Source: Bdellovibrionales bacterium RIFOXYC1_FULL_37_79 (GTDB taxonomy: Bacteria; Bdellovibrionota; Bacteriovoracia; Bacteriovoracales; Bacteriovoracaceae). Taken from it: 64,000 nucleotides of DNA. A model generated the notes under the pieces. It was not told where the DNA came from, searched no databases, and worked only from the letters and a program-made list of their open reading frames with translations. Below, piece after piece: positions 38,239 to 47,310 of this stretch. Within the stretch, counting starts at the first letter, position 1, and the number at the start of each line of letters is the position of its first letter. Made by a program: the position numbers and the translations under genes. The stretch covers positions 186,001 through 250,000 of the forward strand of contig MEQB01000011.1 of NCBI GenBank assembly GCA_001770015.1. Reading direction: 5' to 3'.

Positions 38239-39801
38239 TCACCTCTCAAGCAAATACATATTCTCAACTAAATTTTTAATACTCCCCTCCCCAATCGCAG
38301 AAATAATTTGGAAAAAGCCATTTCCTCGCTTCCAGATGGGCCATTTTTTTACAGGTGGATAGGCATCGAGTCGCTGATTTTTATATTCGCTCTCAAGTAT
38401 GAAAAGGTAGGCTTGGTTTTCATTCAGATATTTTTGGGCATTGAATTCAGAAATAATTTCAACCTTTTTATCTATGGCTTCTGAAATGTAGTAGGGCTTT
38501 CTAAACACCACTCCCACTGGTTTATTTTCCATGGTTTCGATAACAGAGGCAGGAACGATGGGGAGGTAAAAGTTTGGAATATATATAATCCACAAAGCGG
38601 ATAAACTGATCATAATAAAAAAGGCTTTGATGGGAAGTTCCTGCACAAAAAAGATAACCACCGTAGTGGCAACAAAAAAACTTAACGTGATGGCGAAGCT
38701 TAAATGGGTAATGTGAAGATCTTTGATTAAAAAAATGGAGATTAAAATTAGCAAACTCATCAACGCGTAGAGAACCCCCAGGGTTATTTTACCCGCCTGA
38801 TAAGTGGAATCAGTCCGCTTGGCGTAATGAATGGAGTTGGTTATCAGTAATAAAAAAAAGGTGATAGAGGGAATAGCGTAGTGATGGGAACGCTGGGAGG
38901 GAATAAACCAAAGTAGAAAAAAGAAAACAAAATGGATGATGAGAAAAAAGCTGCTTTTATGAATATTGGAAAAAAGATGGGGGACAAAAAAAATCCAAGG
39001 GATTGAATAGATCAAAAGTCCCTGGATGATGGAAGTTAGGGGATAGCTTTTAGCGGTGAATTTGCCAAAGTTCTCCTTAAGGAAAAAATATTCCAGAAAA
39101 TGATCCCCGTATTGGAAATAGCAGGCGAAATACCAGATGCTTCCAATCAGTAAACCGGAAATACTCCAGATCAAAAGTGATTTCAAAGCGTCCATATTTC
39201 GATAATCACTGTTAATGGCAAAATACAGCGACATGCTTCCTACACACATAATAAGCGAAACCGGCCCTTTTACCAGGGTCGAGAGTCCCAGGCAAAAGAT
39301 GGCCAAAATTAAAATGGAATCTCTTCGCTCTTGCAGGTAGCTGAAAAAATAAAGTGATGCCAGCGTGCTTATAATGGTCAGCGGGATCTCCATCATATAA
39401 ATGCGGGAGTATTTTAAAAAGGCAAAAGAGCTGGCAAGAATCAAAAAGGTGGTGATAGAGGGGATATTAAAGTGCTTTTTGTTCCAAAGACTGATTAAAA
39501 ATAAACCAACCAGTGAAAGGACTGCCACCGATATCCTGGCCCACAGGATGGAAGCCTTGCCGGTAATTTTGTAATAGAGTAAAGCGTTCCAGAAATGAAG
39601 AGGTGGCTTGGACCAATGTTCAGTGTTGTTGTAATAGGGAGTGAGTGAGCTTCCCCTTTCAAACATCTCTTCGGATATTTGCAGATAAAACCCCTCCGTT
39701 CCCTGTCTCATGGCATTGATATTTCCGATATCATAAAGATACAGGAAAGCCACCACCATAATGCTTAAAGCAAATATAATTTTTTTATCAACAATAATCA
39801 T
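38239..39801 (-). CDS. GT39/ArnT-like membrane glycosyltransferase
   Basis: About 520 residues from ATG 39801 (a TTG 36 bp upstream is open). Many transmembrane segments. The first periplasmic loop has QGTEGFYLQISEEMFERG and HWSKPPLHFW, and the second block is LSTLVKGPVSL, as in polyprenyl-phosphate-sugar-dependent transferases (PMT_2). It would add a sugar to lipid A, a glycan or a protein on the periplasmic side. Divergent from a second GT39 gene at 39899. Confidence 0.85.
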   Translation of the reverse strand: MIIVDKKIIFALSIMVVAFLYLYDIGNINAMRQGTEGFYLQISEEMFERGSSLTPYYNNTEHWSKPPLHFWNALLYYKITGKASILWARISVAVLSLVGLFLISLWNKKHFNIPSITTFLILASSFAFLKYSRIYMMEIPLTIISTLASLYFFSYLQERRDSILILAIFCLGLSTLVKGPVSLIMCVGSMSLYFAINSDYRNMDALKSLLIWSISGLLIGSIWYFACYFQYGDHFLEYFFLKENFGKFTAKSYPLTSIIQGLLIYSIPWIFFVPHLFSNIHKSSFFLIIHFVFFFLLWFIPSQRSHHYAIPSITFFLLLITNSIHYAKRTDSTYQAGKITLGVLYALMSLLILISIFLIKDLHITHLSFAITLSFFVATTVVIFFVQELPIKAFFIMISLSALWIIYIPNFYLPIVPASVIETMENKPVGVVFRKPYYISEAIDKKVEIISEFNAQKYLNENQAYLFILESEYKNQRLDAYPPVKKWPIWKRGNGFFQIISAIGEGSIKNLVENMYLLER

Positions 39802-39898
39802 TATTATTATTTGATCGTCTATTGGAGATATAGTCAATCCTAATATGTCGCCATCTTCTGTACTTTGAATTAGGCTTTTTTTTTGTTAAAGTAGAAAA

Positions 39899-41368
39899 AT
39901 GCAAAAGGATACAGTTTCAAATTTTTCACATCACTTTTTATGGATACTGGGAGCCGCTCTGGTGGTTTATCTGCAGCAGGCCTGGGTGTCGGGATTTTTT
40001 CAAGATGGTTACCTCTACGCCGCTTTTGGAAAACATGCCGCTTTGAGGGGCAATTGGTTGGTTAATCATCTCAGTGATTTTTCTTACCCAGCGTTTTTTC
40101 ATCATTCCCCCTTCGTTTTTTTGTTAGAGGGTCTGTTTTTCAAAATTTTTGGCGCCAGCTATTTAACGGCCCGGTTATTTAGTGCACTTTTCCCGTTTTT
40201 GGCCTTGGTTATTTTATACAATTGGATGAAGAAGGAAAAAGGTGAAGTCTTTGCCTTCCTGGTGGGTTTGTTCTTTGTGTTTTTGCCTCCCGTGATGAAA
40301 AAAGTCCGGTTTCCCGGGATGGATATGCCCCTTATGCTTTTTACCCTCGTGTCCATTATGTTTTATTACAAGGCCTATGTGGATAACCTCAAAAAATATT
40401 GGATTGGGTGCGGAGTTTTCTTTGGATTGGCCATGCTGACTAAGGGACCAATGGCGCTTTTCATTCCTCTCGCTATTTTGATCCACCTGGGGTGGACTAA
40501 AAAAATAAGCCTGCTCAAAAATTCTACCCCGTGGTTTTCCTTCCTGCTGGGATTGCTGGTCTTTTCGCTGTGGCCACTAGCCTTACAATTAACCGGTCAG
40601 TTTCATATCTTTGAAAAATACCTGGATTTTACTTTTATTCACACAGTGGCCGAAGGCCGTGGTCTTTCTGAGTATACCTTTTTTCAGTGTTTGCTTTTTT
40701 TAATCAAACAAACCGCCCCGTGGTTGGTACTGACTTTATTTTCCATGTATCTGGCCTTGAGGGTCCGATCCCAGGATCACTTGTTAAAACTGTTTATCTC
40801 TCTTTGGTTGGCGGTTTTGATTCCGCTTTCTATGGTTAAATTCAAATATTCCCATTATATGATGCCAATGTATCCTGCCTACGCTTTTTTAGCTGCTTAT
40901 CCGGTTTCATTTTTATCAAGCAAAGTGATCAAAAAGATTTATCAAGGGTTTATTTTTGTCACGGTTACCATGGCACTTTTACTGCTTATTTTTCCTTTGA
41001 CCACAGAAATTAGAAGAGACCCTGAAATTTTTGAGATAAGGAAATTAACTGACTTGATGCCGGTCAAGCCTGATACCTGGGGAGTTGTGAGTGATGTTTA
41101 TCCCTACTGGGCACTGGCCAATTTAAACGGGTTTCATGACCATTCGAATACTCTCAGTTTAACGGCTCCTGATTTGTTGAGTATTATTGAGCAGGAGGAT
41201 GGCAAGAATTGGATTTTTTTAATACCAAGCTCCGTTTATAATCAGCATGTTCATTTACTGGACGTCAGACTTAAAAAACTTATTTATTTTGAAAAGCAGG
41301 ATATGGTGGTTGCGATTGAAAGAGCGATATTTGATGATGGCCAGATGCTTATTAAAAAGAGACGTTGA
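39899..41368 (+). CDS. GT39/ArnT-like membrane glycosyltransferase
   Basis: 489 residues, about ten transmembrane segments. GFFQDGYLYAAFGKHAALRG carries the acidic residue of the first loop, HHSPFVFLLEG and the AMLTKGPMALFIP block follow, and FKYSHYMMPMYP matches the usual SHY site. It uses a polyprenyl-linked sugar donor in the periplasm. The stop overlaps the start of ung (TGATG), an unexpected pairing of a glycan gene with DNA repair. Confidence 0.85.
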   Translation: MQKDTVSNFSHHFLWILGAALVVYLQQAWVSGFFQDGYLYAAFGKHAALRGNWLVNHLSDFSYPAFFHHSPFVFLLEGLFFKIFGASYLTARLFSALFPFLALVILYNWMKKEKGEVFAFLVGLFFVFLPPVMKKVRFPGMDMPLMLFTLVSIMFYYKAYVDNLKKYWIGCGVFFGLAMLTKGPMALFIPLAILIHLGWTKKISLLKNSTPWFSFLLGLLVFSLWPLALQLTGQFHIFEKYLDFTFIHTVAEGRGLSEYTFFQCLLFLIKQTAPWLVLTLFSMYLALRVRSQDHLLKLFISLWLAVLIPLSMVKFKYSHYMMPMYPAYAFLAAYPVSFLSSKVIKKIYQGFIFVTVTMALLLLIFPLTTEIRRDPEIFEIRKLTDLMPVKPDTWGVVSDVYPYWALANLNGFHDHSNTLSLTAPDLLSIIEQEDGKNWIFLIPSSVYNQHVHLLDVRLKKLIYFEKQDMVVAIERAIFDDGQMLIKKRR

Positions 41369-42033
41369 TGGAATTTCCGCAAAATACCAAGTGGTATGAT
41401 TTACTAAAAGAAGAGTTTCATAAAACTTATTATCAAGATTTACTTAAAAAAATTTATAAAGAAAAAAATCAGGGCAAAATCATTTATCCTGCGACGGATG
41501 ATGTTTTTAATGCTTTTCGATTTACCGATTATGATCAGGTCAAGGTGGTTTTACTGGGCCAGGATCCCTATCACGGCGATGGTGAGGCCCATGGACTTTT
41601 GTTTTCAGTTAAAAAAGGTGTGCGGATTCCACCTTCTCTTCGAAATATTTACAAGGAACTCGCCAGCGATATCGGGTTCAGGATTCCCACGGACGGGTAC
41701 TTAAAAAACTGGGCCGATGCAGGTGTTTTTCTTTTAAATACCATTTTGACCGTGGAAAAGGATCAGGCCCTCAGTCACAAAAATTGGGGATGGGAGATTT
41801 TTACGGATCAGGTTATTCGTATTTTAAATGCCAGGGAAAAACCACTGGTCTTTGCCTTGTGGGGCAATTTTGCCAAATCTAAAGAAGCTCTTATAACCAA
41901 TCCACAGCATTTTGTTCTCAAGGCCAATCACCCTTCACCCTTATCTGCCAGTCGTGGCTTTTTCGGTTGTAAACATTTTTCCAAGATCAACTCAATCTTA
42001 AAAACCATCGGAGAAAAAGAAATTCCCTGGTAG
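41368..42033 (+). CDS. ung: uracil-DNA glycosylase, family 1
   Basis: 221 residues from ATG 41368. Removes uracil from DNA. VVLLGQDPYHGDGEAHGLLF holds the catalytic aspartate at about residue 66. LLNTILTVEK and HPSPLSASRGFFGCKHFS hold the leucine-loop and catalytic histidine. Full length; ends in EIPW. Its TAG stop is the first part of a perfect palindromic repeat. Confidence 0.96.
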   Translation: MEFPQNTKWYDLLKEEFHKTYYQDLLKKIYKEKNQGKIIYPATDDVFNAFRFTDYDQVKVVLLGQDPYHGDGEAHGLLFSVKKGVRIPPSLRNIYKELASDIGFRIPTDGYLKNWADAGVFLLNTILTVEKDQALSHKNWGWEIFTDQVIRILNAREKPLVFALWGNFAKSKEALITNPQHFVLKANHPSPLSASRGFFGCKHFSKINSILKTIGEKEIPW

Positions 42034-42088
42034 GTACGGCCTGACTTTTGGGGATGTGGTACATCCCCAAAAGTCAGGCCGTACCTAC
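42030..42088. repeat. perfect palindromic repeat at the ung stop codon
   Basis: A 28-bp arm (42030-42057, beginning GTAGGTACGGCCTG) is followed by a 3-base loop GGT and its exact reverse complement (42061-42088). It overlaps the TAG of ung. Single or double arms of the same sequence occur at 43692, 44350, 49171 and 50793, plus a degenerate arm at 42244. It could act as a transcript-end hairpin; no T-run follows. Confidence 0.9.
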
Positions 42089-42136
42089 TTCCGAGATGGT
42101 GATTTTTAAGCATGGTAATGTAGAAAAAACACTGTA

Positions 42137-42160
42137 TTTTAAGCATATCGATGCTTAAAA
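42137..42160. repeat. 10-bp inverted repeat in the ung-ATPase spacer
   Basis: TTTTAAGCAT, four bases, then ATGCTTAAAA: perfect arms. A third copy of the half-site TTTTTAAGCATG occurs at 42102-42113. No T-run follows, so it could be a protein-binding site or a decayed element. Confidence 0.45.
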
Positions 42161-42243
42161 TTGGAGAGTGGATTGAAAATTCAAAGAGTTAACCGCTTTA
42201 CTAAAAAAAATCAGATTTAAAAATTGATTATCGAATGCATTAT

Positions 42244-42264
42244 GTCCCTAAAATTCAGGCCGTA
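42244..42264. repeat. degenerate single arm of the palindromic repeat
   Basis: TCCCTAAAATTCAGGCCGTAC differs by one base from the right arm of the copy at 43725. It lies 65 bp upstream of the ATPase gene, so that gene is bracketed by two arms of the same sequence variant. This is the only copy not touching a stop codon. Confidence 0.7.
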
Positions 42265-42328
42265 CTATCATTTTGATTGCTTTTTTGGTGGTAGAAAAGT
42301 AAAATATATTCATAAAATGGTACCATAA

Positions 42329-43705
42329 ATGGAATTATTAAAGCGTAACATATTGAAATCACTTCACGGATGGAATGACTCTCCAATTCGCTCTCCATTA
42401 CTGTTAATTGGGCCTAGGCAAATTGGTAAAACCACTTTATTACAAATTTTTGGAAGACAAATTTCCCGTAGATTTTTTGAAATTAATTTTTGGAGCGATT
42501 CAAACCAAACTCTTAAAAAAATTTTTCAAAGATCTCTTGAACCAGCTAAAATACTAAATGAATTAGCAGATTATTTTGAAGTTGATGCCATTAATCCAAA
42601 AGAAGATGTGCTTTTTTTTGACGAAATACAAGAAAGCCCTGAGGCCTATGCTTCCTTGAAACTATTTAAAGAAAAAATGAAAGAGTTACGCATTCTGGTT
42701 ACCGGAAGCTATCTTCAACTTTTCTTAAAAACAGAAGAGATTAAAAAACTCCCCGTCGGATGTGTCGATGAATTTTACTTAGGCCCTTTATCCTATACTG
42801 AATTTCTTGAAAACTATGATGAGCGTATTTTTCAAAAATATAATCAACTTGACCTCAATAATTTTGAGATAACAATCGCCCTGCATGAAAAACTAATGGA
42901 ATTGCTTAACGAATATTTTTTTACTGGAGGATTACCTGAAATTATTTTCTTGTACTTATCTGGTAATAAAAATTATCAAACAAGACAAGACATTCGTAAA
43001 AAACAAAAAGATTTACTTAATCAATATACTTTAGATTTTCAAAAATATGGTAAAAGTGTTCACATAAAAAAAATTGATCAAATTTTTCAAAGTATTCCTT
43101 TTCAATTGGAAAGGGTTAATGATCAATCAACCAATCGATTCTCTTATAAAGATTTAGGGAAAAATATCAAGTATCAATCGTTGCATTGGTCTTTTCAATA
43201 TTTAAAAAATGCTGGTCTGATTATAAGATCATTTATAGTCAGCAGGCCTGATCACCCTTTTAGAGTTCATGAACAAAAGGAAGAACGAAATTTATTCAAA
43301 TGTTTTTATTTCGATATCGGGCTTTTGAATGCAGCATTAAATTCATCGATTAAAATTAGCTTGGAAGACTGGGGTTCGTATAAGGGATATATTGCTGAAA
43401 ATTTTGTTGCCATTTCACTTTATAATATGTTTCAAACCGAACTGATTACTTACAAAAAATCATCCAAACATGATAGTGCTGAAATTGAATTCCTTATTAC
43501 TGACGAGAATAATAATATCATCCCAGTTGAAGTAAAATCTTCAAAGAAAGCACTGTCTTCAAAAAGTCTTGATTCTTTTGTTAAAGAATTCTCTCCTAAA
43601 AGGGCCTATAAACTGGTTCCGATCCTAAGCGAAAAATTCAAAAGAAATGAATATGTTACCATTCCTCTTTATATGATTGATAAGATGGAAGATGGTACGG
43701 CCTGA
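42329..43705 (+). CDS. DUF4143-type AAA ATPase (AAA_14)
   Basis: 458 residues. Residues 20-140 are a P-loop domain: Walker A LIGPRQIGKTTLL, Walker B VLFFDEIQES and sensor-like LVTGSYLQL. A winged-helix region follows. The C-terminal DUF4143 part has YIAENFVAISLY, AEIEFLITD and VEVKSSKKAL, a PD-(D/E)xK nuclease-like pattern. Such proteins are common accessory genes of unclear role, often near mobile DNA. Its last three residues (GTA) and its TGA stop are encoded inside the palindromic repeat. A broken relative lies at 3476-4484. Confidence 0.87.
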   Translation: MELLKRNILKSLHGWNDSPIRSPLLLIGPRQIGKTTLLQIFGRQISRRFFEINFWSDSNQTLKKIFQRSLEPAKILNELADYFEVDAINPKEDVLFFDEIQESPEAYASLKLFKEKMKELRILVTGSYLQLFLKTEEIKKLPVGCVDEFYLGPLSYTEFLENYDERIFQKYNQLDLNNFEITIALHEKLMELLNEYFFTGGLPEIIFLYLSGNKNYQTRQDIRKKQKDLLNQYTLDFQKYGKSVHIKKIDQIFQSIPFQLERVNDQSTNRFSYKDLGKNIKYQSLHWSFQYLKNAGLIIRSFIVSRPDHPFRVHEQKEERNLFKCFYFDIGLLNAALNSSIKISLEDWGSYKGYIAENFVAISLYNMFQTELITYKKSSKHDSAEIEFLITDENNNIIPVEVKSSKKALSSKSLDSFVKEFSPKRAYKLVPILSEKFKRNEYVTIPLYMIDKMEDGTA

Positions 43706-43748
43706 CTTTTAGGGATGTACCGCCTCCCTAAAAGTCAGGCCGTACCAT
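43692..43748. repeat. palindromic repeat variant supplying the ATPase stop codon
   Basis: 24-bp perfect arms (43692-43715 and 43725-43748) around a 9-base loop. Same family as the copy at 42030, but with GGGGA changed to AGGGA in the left arm and the matching change TCCCC to TCCCT in the right arm, so pairing is kept. GGT-ACG-GCC-TGA in the left arm is read as the last codons of the ATPase gene. Confidence 0.9.
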
Positions 43749-43774
43749 TTTCCTTTTGTACCATTTTCCTTTTC

Positions 43775-44257
43775 CTACTGTATTACTACATAATACTCAT
43801 GAAGAGTTGCGCCGTGACCGGTATTGAGATTTAATCGATAAAATGAATGCTTGGCGCCACCTGTTCCATTATCAACAAATTTTACGTTGTCGCGAGCATC
43901 GGTAACAATGATTACAAAATCTAGGTAATCATAACCATAGGAGCCTCTGGAGGCGACTTCGTCTTCAAAGCGAGCTAACCAACGGTAGTCAGCGATGGCC
44001 CGCATTTCAATTTTTTGCTCTTTCGCCCAATGATTGTTTCCGCTATGGGATGAGAACCCACCAGAAAACCCATATTTCAGGTAAATTTTGTCACCGAATT
44101 TTGTGTCATAATTAGTATAGAAAATTTCGAATTCACTTTGCCAAGTGCTAAAATAGCCTGGGGTCGGATTATAAAGGTTGCCTTTGACATAAATTTCAGA
44201 AGCGCTAACAGTTGCCGTAAAGATTAAAAGAGTTATTAAAAAATGTGCTATTTTCAT
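43775..44257 (-). CDS. small secreted protein of unknown function
   Basis: About 160 residues. MKIAHFLITLLIFTATVSA is a clear Sec signal peptide, so I start there and not at the upstream ATG 44353, which falls in a repeat arm. The mature part is rich in aromatic residues and glycine and is probably beta-rich (YVKGNLYNP, YLKYGFSGGF, YDYLDFVIIVTDARD). This reads like a carbohydrate-binding or C2-like exported domain, without any motif I can name. GAGGAAC stands upstream. It follows the histidine kinase gene of the YcaO cluster on the same strand, but a repeat arm lies between. Confidence 0.65.
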   Translation of the reverse strand: MKIAHFLITLLIFTATVSASEIYVKGNLYNPTPGYFSTWQSEFEIFYTNYDTKFGDKIYLKYGFSGGFSSHSGNNHWAKEQKIEMRAIADYRWLARFEDEVASRGSYGYDYLDFVIIVTDARDNVKFVDNGTGGAKHSFYRLNLNTGHGATLHEYYVVIQ

Positions 44258-44349
44258 GTTGTTCCTCACTTTTTTTGCCTGCATGCTTTTACCCCATCTC
44301 GGACTCAATAACCATACAACTTTCATATAGTTGTAAAAATTTCCACGGT

Positions 44350-44375
44350 GCATCCCCGGAAGTCAGGCCGTACCT
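44350..44375. repeat. single arm of the palindromic repeat behind the histidine kinase gene
   Basis: On the minus strand the kinase ends in TAG, then GTACC, then a second TATTTAG, then the arm GTACGGCCTGACTTCCGGGG. The short sequence TACCTAAATAGG is thus present twice in tandem (44371-44394), like a small duplication at the junction. Confidence 0.75.
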
Positions 44376-44385
44376 AAATAGGTAC

Positions 44386-46305
44386 CTAAATAGGGGGATA
44401 TTTGCCGACAATTTCTTTGATCCATTCCATTTTGGGAAAATGATCTGAGCTGTATCCTGTGGATAAGTAGAGATTTTTAAAGCCAAGCTGAAAAATCTCC
44501 TTTGCGATGAATTCACCCTTTAAATCATGACTCAGGCTGGAATCTACATAGATTGGAGTATTAAAATTAAAAAGGTGGGCCTCATTGAAAAAATTATCCG
44601 GATGAGAAAAAGTTTTGCATTTTTGATTTTTATTTTTGGCGTGAATTTCCCATGTGGTTCGAATAAGTGGATCATCATCAATCAAAATCCAATCAAGTTT
44701 TTGTCCTGATTGCTCAAAGTGGATTGGTATAAACCCCGCCATGGATTTGGGAATTATTTTAACCGCCAGTCTGTTAGCCCGCTGACGGATCAGGGGTTCT
44801 TCAAAGCGGCTAGTGACCAAAATTGCCCGACTACCAAGCGCTAGGTCTTCGATCAGGTCAAGACCATTTTTATCTTGATTCAATAGTTCATAATCTATAA
44901 GAAAAAGCGAGTTGGAAATATTTGACGACTGAACAAATGCTTTGAAGTCGTCTCCGCTAGTAAAGCAGGACATCTTGGCAATACGATCTAAATAGTGAAG
45001 TCCCTCAAGTCGATTTTTCCAAACACCATGAATTGATAAATCATCATCGAGAACAATTATATGAAGGTCGTCGTATAAAAATAACTTGTCCATAAACCAC
45101 TCTGGCGTATCAACTTTTGGCAGTCTGATTTCAATGGTAGTCCCCACATATTCTTTTGAGTGAACGATGATATTGCCTTCAGCCGCCTCGATGGTTTTTT
45201 TAGCGTGGTAAAATCCGAGACCGCTGCCAGAGGTGGGATGTCCTTCCTTGCCAAAAGTTACTCCTTTTTCTCCCAGTTTATTTAAGATTTGATCGGGAAT
45301 ACCTTTGCCGTTATCCTGCACTTTAAGAATGATATGCGCCTTCGAATGTTCCAGGCTAATTTTGATGAGCCCCCCAGACCCAGACGCAGGAAGGGCCTCG
45401 GCAGCGTTATTAATAAGATTACTCAATACTCGTTTAAATTCAAAGGGAGAAATCAGGCTAAATAATCCATATCCCTGATTAAAGTCTCCTTCAATAACGA
45501 CGTGAGGAATATTTTGTAATTGAGCTCTTTTTTCAGAAATTAGATTATCAATTAGAGAAGATAATAAGGTTAGTTCAAATTTATCACAATATGGGGATGG
45601 CTGTTTATCAATAGATGCTTTAGCGACTTTACTTCGCTCCAGTAAGTGGTTGCTAATATCATTTATGCGGTTAACGGCATTTCTTATCATGATCCTTTTT
45701 TCTTCAGGGAAATGATCAAGTGAGGTCAGAAGTATTTGCAGGGATGCGAGCGGGGAGCGGATGTCGTGGGAGACTTGTGAAGCAATATCAAACATGGTCT
45801 CGGCTCGTTGCCATTTTAATTCATTGTCAAAGCTAATTTGCATTTTTTTCTTGATATTGGGAATGATAATCAAAGATAAAATAACTAAGAGAATCCAAAA
45901 GCCAAGGACGTATAAACTCCAATTGGCCCATGCATAGGTAAAATTCAGCTTTCCAAGTAAAATGGTTTTATCTTCATCAAAATAAATATTAACGGATTGG
46001 GTTTTGGAAAAAAATTGGGATGATTTGGTTATCGGAAAGACTTCAAATCGGGAATTGACATCATTGGTTGCTTGAAAACTGATCTGTTGAAAATTTCTTG
46101 AATTGGATAGAATTAAAATTACCTGGCGATATTCGCTGGTTTTGATTATTGATTCAACACTTCGGGTGAGGTTTTTGCTTAAATGGGAGTGATAAAAAAT
46201 GTTAAGTACGATTGAAAAAATAATAAGACAAAGAAGTAAATACAAAAGTGTTAAGGCAGACTTTAAATAGATATTTTTAATGTTTGTTTGTAACATCGTT
46301 AACAT
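44386..46305 (-). CDS. membrane sensor histidine kinase with two C-terminal receiver domains
   Basis: 639 residues. Transmembrane segments at about 17-38 and 131-149 enclose a periplasmic domain of about 90 residues. The kinase core has the H-box SQVSHDIRSPLASL (His180), N-box NLINNAAEAL, VQDNGKGIP and GSGLGFYHAK. Two receiver-like domains follow: the first with LDDDLS and the phospho-acceptor in LFLIDYELL, the second with LIDDDPLIR and an IYVDSSL site. There is no DNA-binding output domain. Its start lies 3 bp after the YcaO stop, so it is the last gene of that unit and probably senses something outside the inner membrane. It may pass phosphate on to the sigma-54 regulator upstream. Confidence 0.88.
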   Translation of the reverse strand: MLTMLQTNIKNIYLKSALTLLYLLLCLIIFSIVLNIFYHSHLSKNLTRSVESIIKTSEYRQVILILSNSRNFQQISFQATNDVNSRFEVFPITKSSQFFSKTQSVNIYFDEDKTILLGKLNFTYAWANWSLYVLGFWILLVILSLIIIPNIKKKMQISFDNELKWQRAETMFDIASQVSHDIRSPLASLQILLTSLDHFPEEKRIMIRNAVNRINDISNHLLERSKVAKASIDKQPSPYCDKFELTLLSSLIDNLISEKRAQLQNIPHVVIEGDFNQGYGLFSLISPFEFKRVLSNLINNAAEALPASGSGGLIKISLEHSKAHIILKVQDNGKGIPDQILNKLGEKGVTFGKEGHPTSGSGLGFYHAKKTIEAAEGNIIVHSKEYVGTTIEIRLPKVDTPEWFMDKLFLYDDLHIIVLDDDLSIHGVWKNRLEGLHYLDRIAKMSCFTSGDDFKAFVQSSNISNSLFLIDYELLNQDKNGLDLIEDLALGSRAILVTSRFEEPLIRQRANRLAVKIIPKSMAGFIPIHFEQSGQKLDWILIDDDPLIRTTWEIHAKNKNQKCKTFSHPDNFFNEAHLFNFNTPIYVDSSLSHDLKGEFIAKEIFQLGFKNLYLSTGYSSDHFPKMEWIKEIVGKYPPI

Positions 46306-46308
46306 GCA

Positions 46309-47310
46309 TTATCCTAAGGGGTGGATGTTTAAATTTAAATCATCAAATTGAATATTGTAGCCGGCGTATTCTTGGATTCTTTTAAGATTAACCTTTTCAT
46401 TGGTCGTTTTACCCCAGTAGGCATTTTGAAATAATTTGCCGGTATTTGCTTTGTAAACATAAAGTGGGCATTTGATAAAACCATCAGGTGGAGTTAGTTT
46501 GTTAAATTTAATGGGGGGGACCAAGGTCCGAATTATGGGTTTCAGTGAGGAATTTTTTTTGTTTTTAAACCAATTGTCATAAGAATGAAGATTGGAAATA
46601 TCGTTTATATATTTCATGTGTCCATCGGGGGTGTTGGGTGTCTTGATTTTATAGGCGGTTAAAATTTTGCGGGATGGTTTTTGATATATGTTTTTTGTTT
46701 TTTTGTCGAAGATTTGGGATATGATATTTCTGGTAACTTCAAATGAGGCGCTCTCTATAGCATCATCAATATTGGTATTAGTCCCAAGACCAATGCAAAA
46801 TCCAAATGGATTGACGAATTGATCGCCCTCGGCATAAGCGAGGATGGTGGTGTGAGAGTCGTAAGCGGAAATGTCAAAATATTGAATTTTAATATTGAAT
46901 TGGGAATTTAATGTGTTTCTAAGATTTCTAAAAAGAGAAGTAGCGACTGGTTTTTTCCTTGCATTCATTAAAAATGAACAGAAAAATGAATCCCGTTCAA
47001 GCAGTTCATTGGTGGCATTTATCATGGCGCTTTTTTTATTAAAAAAGGCGGCAACCCCATTGGAGGAGGTTTTGTTGTAAGAACAAAAAATTCGTTCAAT
47101 GCATTCAACCGATGCTTTTAAGAGAGCATCGCGCTCGTTAAATGCCGTTCCTCTTCCAATAAACTTTTTCTTGTTATAAACCATTGATACTGAGATGTCA
47201 TAATAATTCAAGTCGAAAAATCTTGGCCATGTGTAATTGACAACTTTAAGGTCAAGCTTTTGAGCGTTTTCAAAAAGCCAGGTTTCTAATTTTCTTTTTG
47301 AATTTTCCAT
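46309..47310 (-). CDS. YcaO-domain protein
   Basis: 333 residues. YcaO enzymes use ATP to activate peptide amide bonds, forming azolines, thioamides or amidines in ribosomal peptides, or act on ribosomal protein S12. The diagnostic blocks are present. GRGTAFNERDALLKASVECIER (here 52-73, with Glu69 and Glu72) leads, then SSNGVAA (82-88) and NATNELLERD with Glu102 and Glu105. GLGTNTNIDDAIESASFE ends in Glu191. No E1/ocin-ThiF partner, TfuA or dehydrogenase gene is adjacent. The C-terminus ends in NIHPLG, not the proline-rich tail of azoline-forming enzymes. The gene overlaps the binding-protein gene by 25 bp and is three bases from the kinase gene. Confidence 0.88.
   Translation of the reverse strand: MENSKRKLETWLFENAQKLDLKVVNYTWPRFFDLNYYDISVSMVYNKKKFIGRGTAFNERDALLKASVECIERIFCSYNKTSSNGVAAFFNKKSAMINATNELLERDSFFCSFLMNARKKPVATSLFRNLRNTLNSQFNIKIQYFDISAYDSHTTILAYAEGDQFVNPFGFCIGLGTNTNIDDAIESASFEVTRNIISQIFDKKTKNIYQKPSRKILTAYKIKTPNTPDGHMKYINDISNLHSYDNWFKNKKNSSLKPIIRTLVPPIKFNKLTPPDGFIKCPLYVYKANTGKLFQNAYWGKTTNEKVNLKRIQEYAGYNIQFDDLNLNIHPLG

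Noticed and set aside
44258-44353. Longer start (ATG 44353) for the secreted protein at 43775
   Set aside because: It would put about 32 residues in front of a clean Sec signal peptide and begin inside a repeat arm; the internal ATG is the better start.
46309-47310. YcaO protein as a simple ribosomal S12 methylthiotransferase accessory factor
   Set aside because: No rimO-like gene is near and the gene is embedded in a peptide/receptor/kinase run; still possible, so kept as an alternative and not as the call.
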